Assembly (NCBI GenBank): GCA_034428935.1
Contig: DAOUHB010000114.1
Coordinates: forward strand, 1-21,337
Source of the DNA: JAAYZQ01 sp034428935
GTDB lineage: Bacteria > Chloroflexota > Anaerolineae > JAAYZQ01
Direction: 5' to 3'
Length of the DNA: 21,337 nucleotides
This document shows, piece after piece, positions 7,667 through 18,089 of this stretch. The position numbers and the translations under genes are program-made. The notes under the pieces were generated by a model. It was not told the origin of the DNA, searched no databases, and saw only the letters and a list, made by a program, of their open reading frames with translations. Numbering within the stretch: position 1 is the stretch's first letter; the number at the start of each line of letters is the position of its first letter.

Positions 7667-7737
7667 ATGGCTGTCACATTGGATGCACTGCGGAACAATT
7701 TACAGGAGACCACCTTACGTGAAAAGGAGCGAACCTT

Positions 7738-7741
<4 letters not shown>
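7667..7741 (+). CDS. Possible 24-residue leader peptide overlapping katG start
   Basis: An ATG at 7667 opens a 24-codon frame (MAVTLDALRNNLQ..., ending REKERTL). Its TGA (7739-7741) overlaps the katG ATG as ATGA. An AAGGAGGTGA sequence at 7637-7646 lies 20 bases before this ATG, but at normal distance from an in-frame ATT at 7649. The arrangement could couple translation to katG, or it may be chance. No known peptide is recognised. Confidence 0.2.
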
Positions 7742-9915
<2,174 letters not shown>

Positions 9916-10082
9916 CGCGGGCGTCCCGGACTTGAACGGCAACGACGCGATGGATTGCTGACGGTCTCGATTCGGCACGCGGCGCCGGAAGGCGCGCAGC
10001 GGCAAGCCGGATCCCGTCGGCTGCCAGGGCATCCTTGGTGACGGGCCGTCGCGGCCAAAAGAAGCAAGCTAACGATCGGTTC

Positions 10083-10113
10083 CAGCGGACGGCGTTTTGT
10101 GCGCCGTCCGCTG
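10083..10113. terminator. Hairpin between convergent katG and hydrolase genes
   Basis: CAGCGGACGGCG (10083-10094) and CGCCGTCCGCTG (10102-10113) form a perfect 12-base stem with a 7-base loop in the gap between two convergent genes. Neither side has a long T run, so it may end transcription from both directions with limited efficiency or serve as an RNA 3' stabiliser. Confidence 0.6.
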
Positions 10114-10136
10114 AACTTTCACAGGCACCTGGCTGG

Positions 10137-11117
10137 CTACCGCAGGGGATTGCCCGAGCGACTCGCGCTCACGACCTCCAATATGGCTGCCGTCGTCGCT
10201 TCTGCTTGCCGGGCATCCGTCAAGAGGCCCATGTGGGTGCTGCCCTCCACGATTCGGATGGCGCTGTTGGTCGAAAGCCCGGCAATCTCTTCCTGCAGAA
10301 GGCGCCACGTGCCTTCGCCCTCGGTGGTGACGACCATGAGGGGCAGGCTGCCAAGATCCCCGGTGGCACGCACCTGCTCATCGGTGGCGGTGCGCGCCTC
10401 TGCTTCTGCAACCTGGGCGCGATACGGGCGGGACGTGGCCCAGAAGGCTCTCATTTCCTCGCGTTGCCGGGCCGGCAGGTCCGGGTTGGGCCCGTCGTCA
10501 GCCCAATACAGGCGCATCAAGCCCAAGGGAGCAGCGACCAGGGCCACGCGGCTGAGGCGCTCTCCCGCGGCGTTTTCCTCTCGGATCTCGGGGATGCGCT
10601 CGAACAGGTCAGGATGTCCCGAGTCGATGAATACCAGCCCGCTAACCGACTCGGGATATTGATGCGCAAAGAGCCGGACAAATTCACCACCCAACGAATG
10701 TCCGGCCAGGATATACGGCGGTTCAACGCCGGCGCCGTGCAGCAGCCTCTGCAGCTCGGCGACGACCGTCTGCGCGTCGCGAGGCTGCGGGCCGGGATCA
10801 CTCCAGCCAAAGCCTGCACGGTCATAGGCGCACACACGGGTGGTCCTGGCCACTTCGGGCTGTATCCAGGCCCACAGGGGCGTCGCCTCGCCGGCACCGC
10901 TCTCAAGAATGACCGTGGGGCTGCCCTCGCCGAGGCAGTAGAGGTGCAGGCGATGGCCGCCGACGTCCACGAGCTGGCCAGGCGGCGGATAGGCCCGTTC
11001 TTCGGCTCTCGCTGCCAGGGCCTGGTACACGGCGGCAGCGGCAGCCAGGACGAGAATCACGCCGATGAGCAACGCCCCGCCGAGAGCCAGTCGACCAAGA
11101 ATCCGGTTCCTTTTCAC
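10137..11117 (-). CDS. Membrane-anchored alpha/beta hydrolase
   Basis: The 326-residue protein begins with basic residues and one hydrophobic segment (about 10-34), a signal anchor that would place the enzyme outside the membrane. The hydrolase domain starts near residue 45 (GHRLHLYCLGEGSPTVILESG). The nucleophile is Ser141 in AGHSLGGEF and the base is probably His295 in GSTHMGLL; the acid is less clear. The oxyanion region follows ILESGAG. The substrate is unknown; esterase or lipase-like activity is an inference from the fold. The start is a GTG at 11117 with AAAGGA upstream. It lies 52 bases after the CPBP gene on the same strand and is probably co-transcribed with it. Confidence 0.87.
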   Translation of the reverse strand: MKRNRILGRLALGGALLIGVILVLAAAAAVYQALAARAEERAYPPPGQLVDVGGHRLHLYCLGEGSPTVILESGAGEATPLWAWIQPEVARTTRVCAYDRAGFGWSDPGPQPRDAQTVVAELQRLLHGAGVEPPYILAGHSLGGEFVRLFAHQYPESVSGLVFIDSGHPDLFERIPEIREENAAGERLSRVALVAAPLGLMRLYWADDGPNPDLPARQREEMRAFWATSRPYRAQVAEAEARTATDEQVRATGDLGSLPLMVVTTEGEGTWRLLQEEIAGLSTNSAIRIVEGSTHMGLLTDARQAEATTAAILEVVSASRSGNPLR

Positions 11118-11169
11118 GAGTGTATTTCCTTTCAGATCTGATATCAGGCGGCCAGTAGCCCGGGAGATG

Positions 11170-12036
11170 TCAGCTTATCGCGGCGTCTCCGAATTCTCTC
11201 TCGGGAGAAGGGCGCCGGAAGACCGCCGCCCGGCTCACCACGAGAGCGAGCGCCCAGGTCAAAAGGACGTTCAGCAGGGGTGCGGCCGATCCGGGCATGC
11301 CGAGGGCAAAAGGCAGAAACGACGCGAGGTTGGTGGAGGTGTGGAACAGCACGACGATCAGCAGGCTGCCCCCGGTGTTGAGCCAGAGCCACGTGTACAG
11401 GATCGAGAGACCAATGGTCCAGGTGAGGAAGCCAAGGAAGGGAACCAGGAACGAGCCGCTGCCCTGGGCGAACTCGAACTGGCCCGTGCCCGGCACGAAG
11501 TAGAGCGGCGCGTGCCACAGCCCCCACACAATCCCCAGCAACACGCCGGCGCTGAACGGAGAGCGACGAGCAAGGAGTGCGGGCAGCGCATAGCCGCGCC
11601 ATCCGAGTTCCTCACCCAGGGGCCCGCCGAGGAACAGGACCCTCACGAACTCGGTTGCCATCAAGGCCGCCAGGGGGCCGGGGGCAGCCATCGGGGGCCA
11701 TCGCTCTCCGGTGGCGGCCATGATCGCAATGGCGAGGAGCATCGTGGCGGGCAGCATGAACAGCGCGACGATGAACCAGACGGGGCTGACCCGCCAATGT
11801 GCGAGACGGCCGAGCATCTTGCGGAGCCCTGCCTCGCGGTGATATAAGGCGGTGAGCACCAGTGCCGCCACGGTCGGGCCATAGCCCGCGACGACGTTCA
11901 GGGCGCGGCCCGGAGCGGTGTCGATGCCGAGAGAAGTGGCCGCCATGGCGATCCAGATAATCCAGGACAGGGCGAACGTCAAGAGATAGAAGGTCGCCAG
12001 CGGGCGGTGCTTGGCGGACGAGGGAATGGCTGCCAT
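11170..12036 (-). CDS. CPBP-family intramembrane metalloprotease
   Basis: The protein has 288 residues with about eight hydrophobic segments. All CPBP motifs are intact: EExxxR as Glu142, Glu143 and Arg147 in GEELGWRG, His175 in GLWHAPLYF, and His232/Asn236 in FHTSTN. It should be an active membrane protease of the Abi/CAAX type, and contrasts with the first CPBP gene of the window, which lacks one glutamate. The frame is open to 12255, but that extension reads through intergenic repeats. I choose the ATG at 12036 because GGAGGAAG lies just before it and the hydrophobic domain begins right after. It is the first gene of a likely two-gene unit with the alpha/beta hydrolase. Confidence 0.88.
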   Translation of the reverse strand: MAAIPSSAKHRPLATFYLLTFALSWIIWIAMAATSLGIDTAPGRALNVVAGYGPTVAALVLTALYHREAGLRKMLGRLAHWRVSPVWFIVALFMLPATMLLAIAIMAATGERWPPMAAPGPLAALMATEFVRVLFLGGPLGEELGWRGYALPALLARRSPFSAGVLLGIVWGLWHAPLYFVPGTGQFEFAQGSGSFLVPFLGFLTWTIGLSILYTWLWLNTGGSLLIVVLFHTSTNLASFLPFALGMPGSAAPLLNVLLTWALALVVSRAAVFRRPSPEREFGDAAIS

Positions 12037-12138
12037 CACTTCCTCCGGTACCAAGACTGGGCACAGCCGCGGCAACGTCGATACGGCGCCTGGGGCGATC
12101 GATACACCGGCGGTATCTTTTTCCATCATTGGGGGTAG

Positions 12139-12159
12139 GGGCAGGTCTCGCGCCTGCCC
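12139..12159. repeat. Intergenic palindrome GGGCAGG...CCTGCCC
   Basis: A 7-base inverted repeat with a 7-base loop (TCTCGCG). It belongs, from memory, to short palindromes scattered in Chloroflexota intergenic regions. It lies in the predicted leader of the CPBP gene. Confidence 0.6.
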
Positions 12160-12163
12160 AGCG

Positions 12164-12222
12164 GGGCGACCGCAAGGGTTCGCCCCTACATCAGGGCGAC
12201 CGCAAGGGTTCGCCCCTACATC
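12164..12222. repeat. Two direct copies of a 29-base palindromic repeat
   Basis: Two identical 29-base units (12164-12192 and 12194-12222) lie one base apart. Each contains GGGCGACC and GGTTCGCCC as an imperfect inverted repeat and ends CTACATC. The sequence resembles repeats common between genes in Chloroflexota (recognition, not a search). Transcribed from the promoter at 12246-12274 they would form hairpins in the mRNA leader. Confidence 0.85.
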
Positions 12223-12245
12223 TTGAGATGATACCGCCGGCGCAC

Positions 12246-12274
12246 AGAATAGCACAAGAACCGGTGAAAGTCAA
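12246..12274 (-). promoter_or_regulatory. Promoter of the CPBP-hydrolase unit, overlapping the hpnG stop
   Basis: On the minus strand TTGACT (12269-12274) and TATTCT (12246-12251) are 17 bases apart. The -35 box includes the hpnG TGA. The leader would be about 200 bases and carry the palindromic repeats. Confidence 0.65.
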
Positions 12275-13080
12275 GTGCCAGTTTTTTCGGCCAGCTCCGC
12301 CACCGCGCAGGCCACGCCCGCGGCCAGCGCCCGCCGGGCTCGGCCGACATTCCGGGCCATCCTCAGCAGATCCGCCAGGCTGCCCGGTTCCCGGACCAGG
12401 TGGGCGGCCAGCCGGCCGGCGCTGAGGTCGCCGTCGTCGTCCAGGAGTTGGTTGAGGGGGGGCAGCGGCTCGTCCATGGTGTCCGAGACGGCCCGCAAGG
12501 CCAGGAAGGGGAGGCCACGCGCCGAGGCTGCCCTGGCGAGCCAATAGCTCTCCATGTCCACGGCGACGGCGCCGGTCCACCGGCCCAGGCTCTCCTTGCC
12601 GGCCGGCGTGGCGACGATGCCCGGCACCGTCACCGTCGGCCCGCAGAGCGCGGGCAGCCGGGCAGTTTGAAGGGCCTCCGTGGCCGCGCCCAGCAGCTCC
12701 CGGTCGGCCCGGTAGATGGTGGGCTCGATCTCGCCGGCGGGTCCCGTGCTGCCCATCAGCTCGGAGGCCAGGACCAGGTCGCCGGCGGCCAGGTGCCCTT
12801 GCAGCCCGCCGGAGAACCCGAAGGAGACGACGGCGAGCACGGCGCGGTGGGCCAGCACCGCTTCGATGGCCTCCTCGGCCCGCCGGCGGCCCATGCCCGA
12901 ACAGGCCAGCAGCACGGGCCGGCGCCCGCACAGCCCGGCGTAGGCAGGGCCGGGAAGGCCTGCGACCCTTTCGGGCGCCATCGCCAGCCGCCGCCGCAGG
13001 TCCGAGGCTTCCCCCTCCAGCGCGGCCACCAGGGCCAGGGCCGGCGCGCCGTGGGGGGTCGGGCTCAGGGCAGGGCCCAT
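12271..13080 (-). CDS. hpnG: Hopanoid-associated phosphorylase/nucleosidase HpnG
   Basis: About 269 residues of the nucleoside phosphorylase superfamily. The motif VSFGFSGGLQGHLAAGDLVLAS and the substrate-site segment AVDMESYWLARAA...PFLALRAVSD are typical of the MTA/SAH nucleosidase and HpnG branch. In hopanoid producers HpnG removes adenine from adenosylhopane to give ribosylhopane, the second step of C35 side-chain synthesis. The position directly after hpnH makes HpnG much more likely than a housekeeping nucleosidase. The start is uncertain: ATG at 13080 overlaps hpnH by 16 bases, while a GTG at 13095 would add five residues; neither has a good Shine-Dalgarno, so translation is probably coupled to hpnH. 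Confidence 0.85.
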   Translation of the reverse strand: MGPALSPTPHGAPALALVAALEGEASDLRRRLAMAPERVAGLPGPAYAGLCGRRPVLLACSGMGRRRAEEAIEAVLAHRAVLAVVSFGFSGGLQGHLAAGDLVLASELMGSTGPAGEIEPTIYRADRELLGAATEALQTARLPALCGPTVTVPGIVATPAGKESLGRWTGAVAVDMESYWLARAASARGLPFLALRAVSDTMDEPLPPLNQLLDDDGDLSAGRLAAHLVREPGSLADLLRMARNVGRARRALAAGVACAVAELAEKTGT

Positions 13081-14063
13081 TTCAGGACGCGCCACAGGTT
13101 GGGCAGGCTCCGCACGGCCTCATCCATGGCGGCGGCATCGTGGCCGCTGTGGACCATGCAGTGGGCGCAGCGCGGGTCGTTCCCTGCGCCGTACGCCTCC
13201 CAGTTTGTATCTTCCATCAACGCCTGAAACGACGGGCAGTAGCCATCGGCCAGGAGGTAGCAGGGCTGCCGCCATCCCCGCGGATTGCGGGTGGGCGTGC
13301 TCCAGGGGAGGCAAGCCAGCTCTCGCTTGCCGGCCAGGAAATCGAGATAGAGGGGAGTGTTGCCAAAGGGGACCTCGTGTCGCAGGTCGTAGAGGGGGCC
13401 AAAGCGCGCAACCGCCTCCGCGCGGGTAAGGAACATGTCGCCGTCGACCCCCTCGAAGCCAAAGGCCGGTGCGATCAGGATGCCGTCGACCGGGATTCGA
13501 GCCAGCAGCTCCAGGAGCTGCACCGTTTCCGAAACGTCCGTCCCCTTGTACAGGGTCGTATTCACCAATACGTTGAACCCGCGGCCCCTGGCGGCGCGGA
13601 TGGCGCTCGTGGCCGCCTCAAAAACGCCCTCGCGCCCGGCATAGCGGTCGTGGGTTTCGGCCAGGCCGTCCAGGTGAACCACAAAGCTCAGGTAGGGGCC
13701 CGGCCGAAAGTCCTGGAGGGCATCTTCCAGGAGCAGGCCATTGGTGCACAGGGTCACGCCCCGTCCTCGGGCCAGGATCTGGTCCACGATGGGCACGATG
13801 TCGGGGTGCAGCAGGGGCTCGCCGCCCGTCACGCTGACCAGGGGAGCGCGCGACTCGTCCACGGCGGCCAGGCACTCGGCCGCGGACAGGCTGTGGCGCG
13901 GGCTCTCTTTCAGCTCGCGGATGCGCCCGCAGCCGGCGCAGGCCAGGTTGCAGCGGAGGGTCGGCTCCAGCATGAGCACCAGGGGAAAGCGCCCTCGCCC
14001 GCGGATCTTGTTGCCGATGGTATACCTGGCCAGGGACCAGACGAGTTGCCGGGAAAAAGCCAT
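13065..14063 (-). CDS. hpnH: Adenosyl-hopene transferase HpnH (radical SAM)
   Basis: The 332-residue protein has the radical SAM cluster motif CNLACAGC (Cys38, Cys42, Cys45) after FPLVLMLEPTLR, the SAM-binding VTGGEPLLHPDI, and the C-terminal segment RQPCYLLADGYCPSFQALME followed by CAHCMVHSGHDA. These match HpnH, which adds the 5'-deoxyadenosyl radical to diploptene to give adenosylhopane. The ATG at 14063 is chosen over an upstream one at 14105 because GGAACAGG precedes it and the conserved N-terminus starts here. It overlaps hpnG and follows the sulfotransferase after 78 bases. Squalene-hopene cyclase is not in the window, so the hopanoid genes are split. Confidence 0.93.
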   Translation of the reverse strand: MAFSRQLVWSLARYTIGNKIRGRGRFPLVLMLEPTLRCNLACAGCGRIRELKESPRHSLSAAECLAAVDESRAPLVSVTGGEPLLHPDIVPIVDQILARGRGVTLCTNGLLLEDALQDFRPGPYLSFVVHLDGLAETHDRYAGREGVFEAATSAIRAARGRGFNVLVNTTLYKGTDVSETVQLLELLARIPVDGILIAPAFGFEGVDGDMFLTRAEAVARFGPLYDLRHEVPFGNTPLYLDFLAGKRELACLPWSTPTRNPRGWRQPCYLLADGYCPSFQALMEDTNWEAYGAGNDPRCAHCMVHSGHDAAAMDEAVRSLPNLWRVLKWALP

Positions 14064-14141
14064 GTCCTGTTCCTTTCTGGGCCCCGGCAGGGGCCAGACC
14101 GCCACCGGTCATCCCGCGCCGGCGCCCGGGGCGGCAGGGCC

Positions 14142-15302
14142 TTAATCCGCGGCCTGCCCGGCGTCGCACGCGGCGGAGGGCTCGAGGCGGCGATAGCCCC
14201 ACACGTCAAAGGCAAACGACCAGTGTCGGTTGACCTGCTCGATGACGTCCGCCGTCAGCTCGTAGCTGTTCTTCCGATAGCCGGCGACGGAGGCCAGGTA
14301 GGCTCGCAGCCTGGGCTCGACGTGGGCCAGCCCCGGCAAGCCCAGGACGTCGTAGACCCGGGAAACTTCGGCCAGGGGATCGGCCTCCAGATCCTCGAAC
14401 CGCACCTCGACCAGGTTCCCGGGCGGGATCAGCTCCCTGTCGGCCAGGTAGCGCTGCACGAGCTGGACAAAGAACTGGAGGATGAGACGTTCGATCTCCT
14501 CGGGGCCGATGGCCTGCAATTGCGACCTGGGCAGCACGACCTGCCAGAGCTTTTTCGTGGACAGGAACAGGTCATAGGGATTGCGGCACATGTGGATGAA
14601 CCTGGCCTCGGGAAAGAGCTCCAGGAGCGCGCGGATGCGGGCGCTGTGGGCCGGGTTCTTGAGGACCAACCGCTTCCCGCCGGCCTGGAGCGTCGCCTTG
14701 CGCAGGATCTCCAGGTATCGGTCTGACCATTCGGCCCGGGCCTGCGGCGACAGGTCCTGGAACAGAGTGTCCCTGGCGAACAGGTCGGCCGCCTGGCGGG
14801 GAAACGAAAAGACGTGGAGGAAGGAATGGGGCGTGGAGTTGCCCAGGGCGAACTCTTCCTCCTGGGGGGCATCGATGCGGAGCGGGACGTTGTCGATGAG
14901 GCGGGTGGGATGGCTGTTCTCCATCCAGAAGGCGACGATCCGCTCGATGAGGCCCCGGCCCACCAGGCAGAACCCGGGCGCCAGGGCCTGGAACGTCGAG
15001 ACGTAGCCCAGTTGCGGGTCCTGGCACAACAACAGGTGGAGGTGGGTCGTGCCGGTGCGCCAGTGGCCGAGGACAAAGATGGGCGCCGGATGGATGGCCG
15101 TGCTCCGCACTGCGTTGCCGTAGCCCAGGCGCTCGGCCAGCCGCAGGGGGCTGGTCAGCAGCGTGGTCGTCATCACAAAAAGGGCCCGGGGCAGGTAGCG
15201 GACGTCGATCCCTTCGGCGTTCGACAACAACCTGAGCCAATTGCGGGCGGATCCCATCGCCAGGGGATGTTCGAGCATGAGGGGCAGTCCATGAGCTACC
15301 AC
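14142..15302 (-). CDS. PAPS-dependent sulfotransferase family protein
   Basis: The 386-residue protein carries the phosphosulfate-binding loop GHWRTGTTHLHLL (about 79-91), the motif DAPQEEEFAL, a KNPAHSARIRALLELFP segment and the 3'-phosphate-binding RNPYDLFLS. These define a Sulfotransfer_3-like enzyme that would move sulfate from PAPS to a hydroxyl or amine; the acceptor is unknown. An N-terminal hydrophobic patch (about 40-55) suggests membrane association. The GTG at 15302 is taken as start because AAAGGG precedes it; an ATG at 15278 has no RBS. It lies between the propeller gene (21-base gap) and hpnH (78-base gap), so it is probably in one unit with the hopanoid genes. Confidence 0.88.
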   Translation of the reverse strand: MVAHGLPLMLEHPLAMGSARNWLRLLSNAEGIDVRYLPRALFVMTTTLLTSPLRLAERLGYGNAVRSTAIHPAPIFVLGHWRTGTTHLHLLLCQDPQLGYVSTFQALAPGFCLVGRGLIERIVAFWMENSHPTRLIDNVPLRIDAPQEEEFALGNSTPHSFLHVFSFPRQAADLFARDTLFQDLSPQARAEWSDRYLEILRKATLQAGGKRLVLKNPAHSARIRALLELFPEARFIHMCRNPYDLFLSTKKLWQVVLPRSQLQAIGPEEIERLILQFFVQLVQRYLADRELIPPGNLVEVRFEDLEADPLAEVSRVYDVLGLPGLAHVEPRLRAYLASVAGYRKNSYELTADVIEQVNRHWSFAFDVWGYRRLEPSAACDAGQAAD

Positions 15303-15323
15303 GAGGATCCCTTTCCCGGCCGG

Positions 15324-16946
15324 TCAGTCCGCGCCGTCGCGCACGGCCACGAGGCCAAAGATGGTAGTCGAGTAGGCCAGGCCGCCATGCGGATGCAAGA
15401 AGAGGGCGCCGGCCCAGTTGTTGTATCCCAGCCCAGCCCCGGTACGCACCTTGTAGACCGTCCGGCCGGTGCGCCAGTCGACCGCCGTCAGGTACCAGGA
15501 AGTGACCGGGCCGTCGTCGCCTCGCCAGTACATGTAGGCCAGGCCGTTCCCCAGCGACAGCTTGAAGACGCCAATGCTCCTCTCGTCGCTGGCCCAGACC
15601 TGCTGGCAGCGGTAGCTGCCGTCGTCCTGCCGGACGGCGTCGACGCGGGTCAGCCCCGGGGCCGGACGGGAGCGCGGGAACGTGTGGCGCCCCCAGTTGT
15701 TCTCCACCAGGACCGAGTGGATGCCCGCGGGGCGGCCGCCGCCGTCGGCCAGCTCGAACCCGACCGTGCTGACGTCGGTCCCGCTGCGGCCTGCCTCGAA
15801 AACGGGCGCGCTGCAGACCACCACCCCGTCAGAGCGCCGCACGAAGAGCAGGTGTATGCGGGGCTCGGCATTGTCCGTGATGACGGCCAGGCCATCCCCG
15901 TCGCCTGTCAGCGTCACCGATGTGCCCGAGCCGCGGGTGATGTGGCCGGCTTTCTTGCCGGGGCCACGGTCGTACTCGGTTCGCCAGTCGACGACGATGG
16001 CGCCCTCGTCGTCGTGGCGGAGGCGATAGAGGGCATAGTCCGACAGGATATAGACGCCATCCTCGCCTACGGCGAACGCGTTTTCGATGATCTCGCCCTC
16101 CAGGCGCATCGTGCGGACGGAGCCGGTCTCGCGGTCGACCGTGCCCACCATGCCCGCCGTCGTGGCATACCAGTAGGCCGTCCCGTCCCAATCGGGCAGC
16201 ACCCAGGCCACGCTGTCCTGGTCGGGCCAGGGCAGGGGCACCACGTGGGACCGCAGATCGTACTCCCGCACCAGCTTGAAGTCCTGGCGCTCCACCATGT
16301 CCGGAACCTGGACGACGCGGACTGTATTGCCGGTGGTCGGCACCACGGCCCGGTCCTGTTCGTCCAGGTAAAAGTACATCCCGGCGCCCAGGTACTCCCA
16401 GGGCAGGACGCCCTGCACGATCCACTGGTTGGTCCGGGGGGGCAGGTCGTAGTTGGCCAGCTCCTCCAGTGTGTAGGGGTCCATCAGCTCGAGCTGGAAG
16501 CTGCGGCCGTTGCTGTAGACGCCGACGATGCGCCCCTTGTGGTCAAAGGCCACGGTGCCATACCCGCCGAATCCCTGGGTCCTTGAGCTGACCCGGGGCT
16601 GGATCCCCAGGGGCCCGCTGGCCCGGTAGGTATCGCTCATGTAGGCGTCACAGTGCATGTTGTTGCCGCTGCCCGCGGCCATGAAGGGATGGTCGGGGAT
16701 GGGCGCGTGGGGGATGGGCGCCGGCAATCCGGCTGGCGGCGACGGGAGGGGATCTTCCGATTCGAGTCGCGCCAGCCACGGCTCAGGGATCGACCCGGAT
16801 CGCCGGATGCCGCTCAGGCCGGTGACCAGGCTGCCCAGGGCCAGGAGCACGACGGCCAGGAGGAGACAAACGCAGAGGACGGCGGCCCTGGTTCTGGAGC
16901 CTCGTCGTGCAAGCGCTTCATTCTCGCTTCGGGCTTTGGGGCCCAT
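15324..16946 (-). CDS. Membrane-anchored beta-propeller-like protein of unknown function
   Basis: The 540-residue protein has a basic N-terminus and one hydrophobic anchor (about 20-45), then a large domain likely outside the membrane. The segment MAAGSGNNMHCDAYMSDTYR and the repeated short blades of the type FDHKGRIVGVYSNG, LDEQDRAVVPTTGNT and VGEDGVYILSDYAL suggest a PQQ- or NHL-like propeller. Similar proteins with a HxDAYxTD-like segment occur in actinobacteria as far as I recall; no function is known. It is the first gene after the promoter at 17025-17053 and is followed after 21 bases by the sulfotransferase, so a role with that enzyme or with hopanoids is possible. The ATG at 16946 has only a weak upstream GAGG. 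Confidence 0.75.
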   Translation of the reverse strand: MGPKARSENEALARRGSRTRAAVLCVCLLLAVVLLALGSLVTGLSGIRRSGSIPEPWLARLESEDPLPSPPAGLPAPIPHAPIPDHPFMAAGSGNNMHCDAYMSDTYRASGPLGIQPRVSSRTQGFGGYGTVAFDHKGRIVGVYSNGRSFQLELMDPYTLEELANYDLPPRTNQWIVQGVLPWEYLGAGMYFYLDEQDRAVVPTTGNTVRVVQVPDMVERQDFKLVREYDLRSHVVPLPWPDQDSVAWVLPDWDGTAYWYATTAGMVGTVDRETGSVRTMRLEGEIIENAFAVGEDGVYILSDYALYRLRHDDEGAIVVDWRTEYDRGPGKKAGHITRGSGTSVTLTGDGDGLAVITDNAEPRIHLLFVRRSDGVVVCSAPVFEAGRSGTDVSTVGFELADGGGRPAGIHSVLVENNWGRHTFPRSRPAPGLTRVDAVRQDDGSYRCQQVWASDERSIGVFKLSLGNGLAYMYWRGDDGPVTSWYLTAVDWRTGRTVYKVRTGAGLGYNNWAGALFLHPHGGLAYSTTIFGLVAVRDGAD

Positions 16947-17024
16947 GGCTGCGTTGCCCTCGACATGTGCTAGCGTGTGTCTTGCGGCGGCCGGCCCGTC
17001 CCCACCGGCTCTCGTGATTGCAGC

Positions 17025-17053
17025 AGTATATCACGGCGAGGCCGGCCCGTCAA
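17025..17053 (-). promoter_or_regulatory. Promoter of the propeller-sulfotransferase-hpnH-hpnG unit
   Basis: On the minus strand TTGACG (17048-17053) and TATACT (17025-17030) are 17 bases apart, in the 153-base gap after hpnA. The start site would be about 70 bases before the propeller ATG. Confidence 0.75.
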
Positions 17054-17099
17054 AGAAGCGCAGGCCCTCAACTCCTCACCGGCGGCCGCCGCCCGGGTT

Positions 17100-18089
17100 T
17101 CAGGGCGCGTAGCCGTGGGACCGATACCATTCCACGGCCTTTGCCAGGGCCTCGCGGGCGGGCGTCTGCGGCAGGCCTAGTTCCCGGACTGCCTTGCCCG
17201 GGTCGAAAAACTCGTAGCGGCGCGAGAGGCGCACCTTGTCCGGCGTCGCCGTGGGGATATGGCGCGGCTGCCATCGCGCCCGCGCCACGTCGACGTAGGA
17301 CCAGGCCAGGGCGACGGAATGGGGGATGCGCAGCCGGACGGGCGGCCGCCCGCTGATCTCGGCCAACAGGTCGAGGATCTGCTTGAGGGTCAGGTTTTCG
17401 CCGCCCAGGATGTAGCGCTCGCCCGGCCGGCCCCGCTCGGCGGCCAGCAGGTGGCCCGCGGCCACGTCTTCCACGTCCACGATGTTCAGCCCGGTGTTCA
17501 CGTAGCCAAACATGCGCCCCGTGAGCATGTCGACGATGATCTGTCCCGAGGGTGTCGGCTTGTGATCGCCCACGCCCACCGGCGTGCTGGGGTTGACGAT
17601 GACGACGGGAAGTCCCTGCCGGGCCATGCGGCGGGCCACTTCTTCGGCCTTGAACTTGGTCCGCTGGTACGGCCCGATCCGATCCTCCAGGCTGCTGGGC
17701 GTGTCCTCCGTGGCGGGGGTGTGGTCGCCGTGGAAGCCAAGGGCCGAGACCGAGCTGGTGTAGACGATGCGTTCCGCCCCCGCCATCCGGGCCGCTTCCA
17801 GGACGCGGCGCGTGCCCTCAACGTTGGCCTGATAAAAGTCGCCGGGACGGTAACCCCAGTAGCTGTAGAGGGCGGCGACGTGGAACACCCACCCGCATCC
17901 GGCCATGGCCTGTTGCAGGGCCTGCCCGTCGGACAGGTCGCCTGCCACCCGCTCCACGGGCAGGCCGTCCAGTTGCCGGGTGCCGGCGCCGGGCCGCACC
18001 AGCGCCCGCACCTCGTGCCCGGCCTGTAACAGGTGGCGCACCACGGCGCCGCCGATGAACCCTGTACCTCCCGTTACAAATGCGCGCAT
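17100..18089 (-). CDS. hpnA: Hopanoid-associated sugar epimerase HpnA
   Basis: The 329-residue protein is an extended short-chain dehydrogenase. It has the NAD(P)-binding TGGTGFIGG at 6-14, the segment NVEGTRRVLEAA, the catalytic Ser near 113 in VYTSSVSALG and Tyr141/Lys145 in GPYQRTKF. The diagnostic stretches VIVNPSTPVGVGDHKPTPSG, GLNIVDVEDVAAGHLLA and GERYILGGENLTLKQIL match HpnA, whose exact reaction is unproven but which occurs with hopanoid biosynthesis genes and may prepare or modify side-chain sugars. The ATG at 18089 is supported by GGAGAG seven bases upstream; a longer frame to 18149 has no such signal. It is the last gene of the unit starting at the ZIP gene. Confidence 0.87.
   Translation of the reverse strand: MRAFVTGGTGFIGGAVVRHLLQAGHEVRALVRPGAGTRQLDGLPVERVAGDLSDGQALQQAMAGCGWVFHVAALYSYWGYRPGDFYQANVEGTRRVLEAARMAGAERIVYTSSVSALGFHGDHTPATEDTPSSLEDRIGPYQRTKFKAEEVARRMARQGLPVVIVNPSTPVGVGDHKPTPSGQIIVDMLTGRMFGYVNTGLNIVDVEDVAAGHLLAAERGRPGERYILGGENLTLKQILDLLAEISGRPPVRLRIPHSVALAWSYVDVARARWQPRHIPTATPDKVRLSRRYEFFDPGKAVRELGLPQTPAREALAKAVEWYRSHGYAP

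Noticed and set aside
12037..12255. N-terminal extension of the CPBP protease
   Set aside because: The extension encodes tandem repeats (DVGANPCGRP twice) that derive from intergenic palindromes, and the ATG at 12036 has a clear RBS.
13140..14726. A 528-codon plus-strand frame across hpnH and the sulfotransferase
   Set aside because: It is the complement of two genes with clear motifs and start signals; its composition is Gly/Gln/Val-rich shadow sequence.
14814..16586. A 590-codon plus-strand frame opposite the propeller gene
   Set aside because: The minus-strand protein has a proper anchor, promoter and tight spacing to the next gene; the plus frame has none of these.
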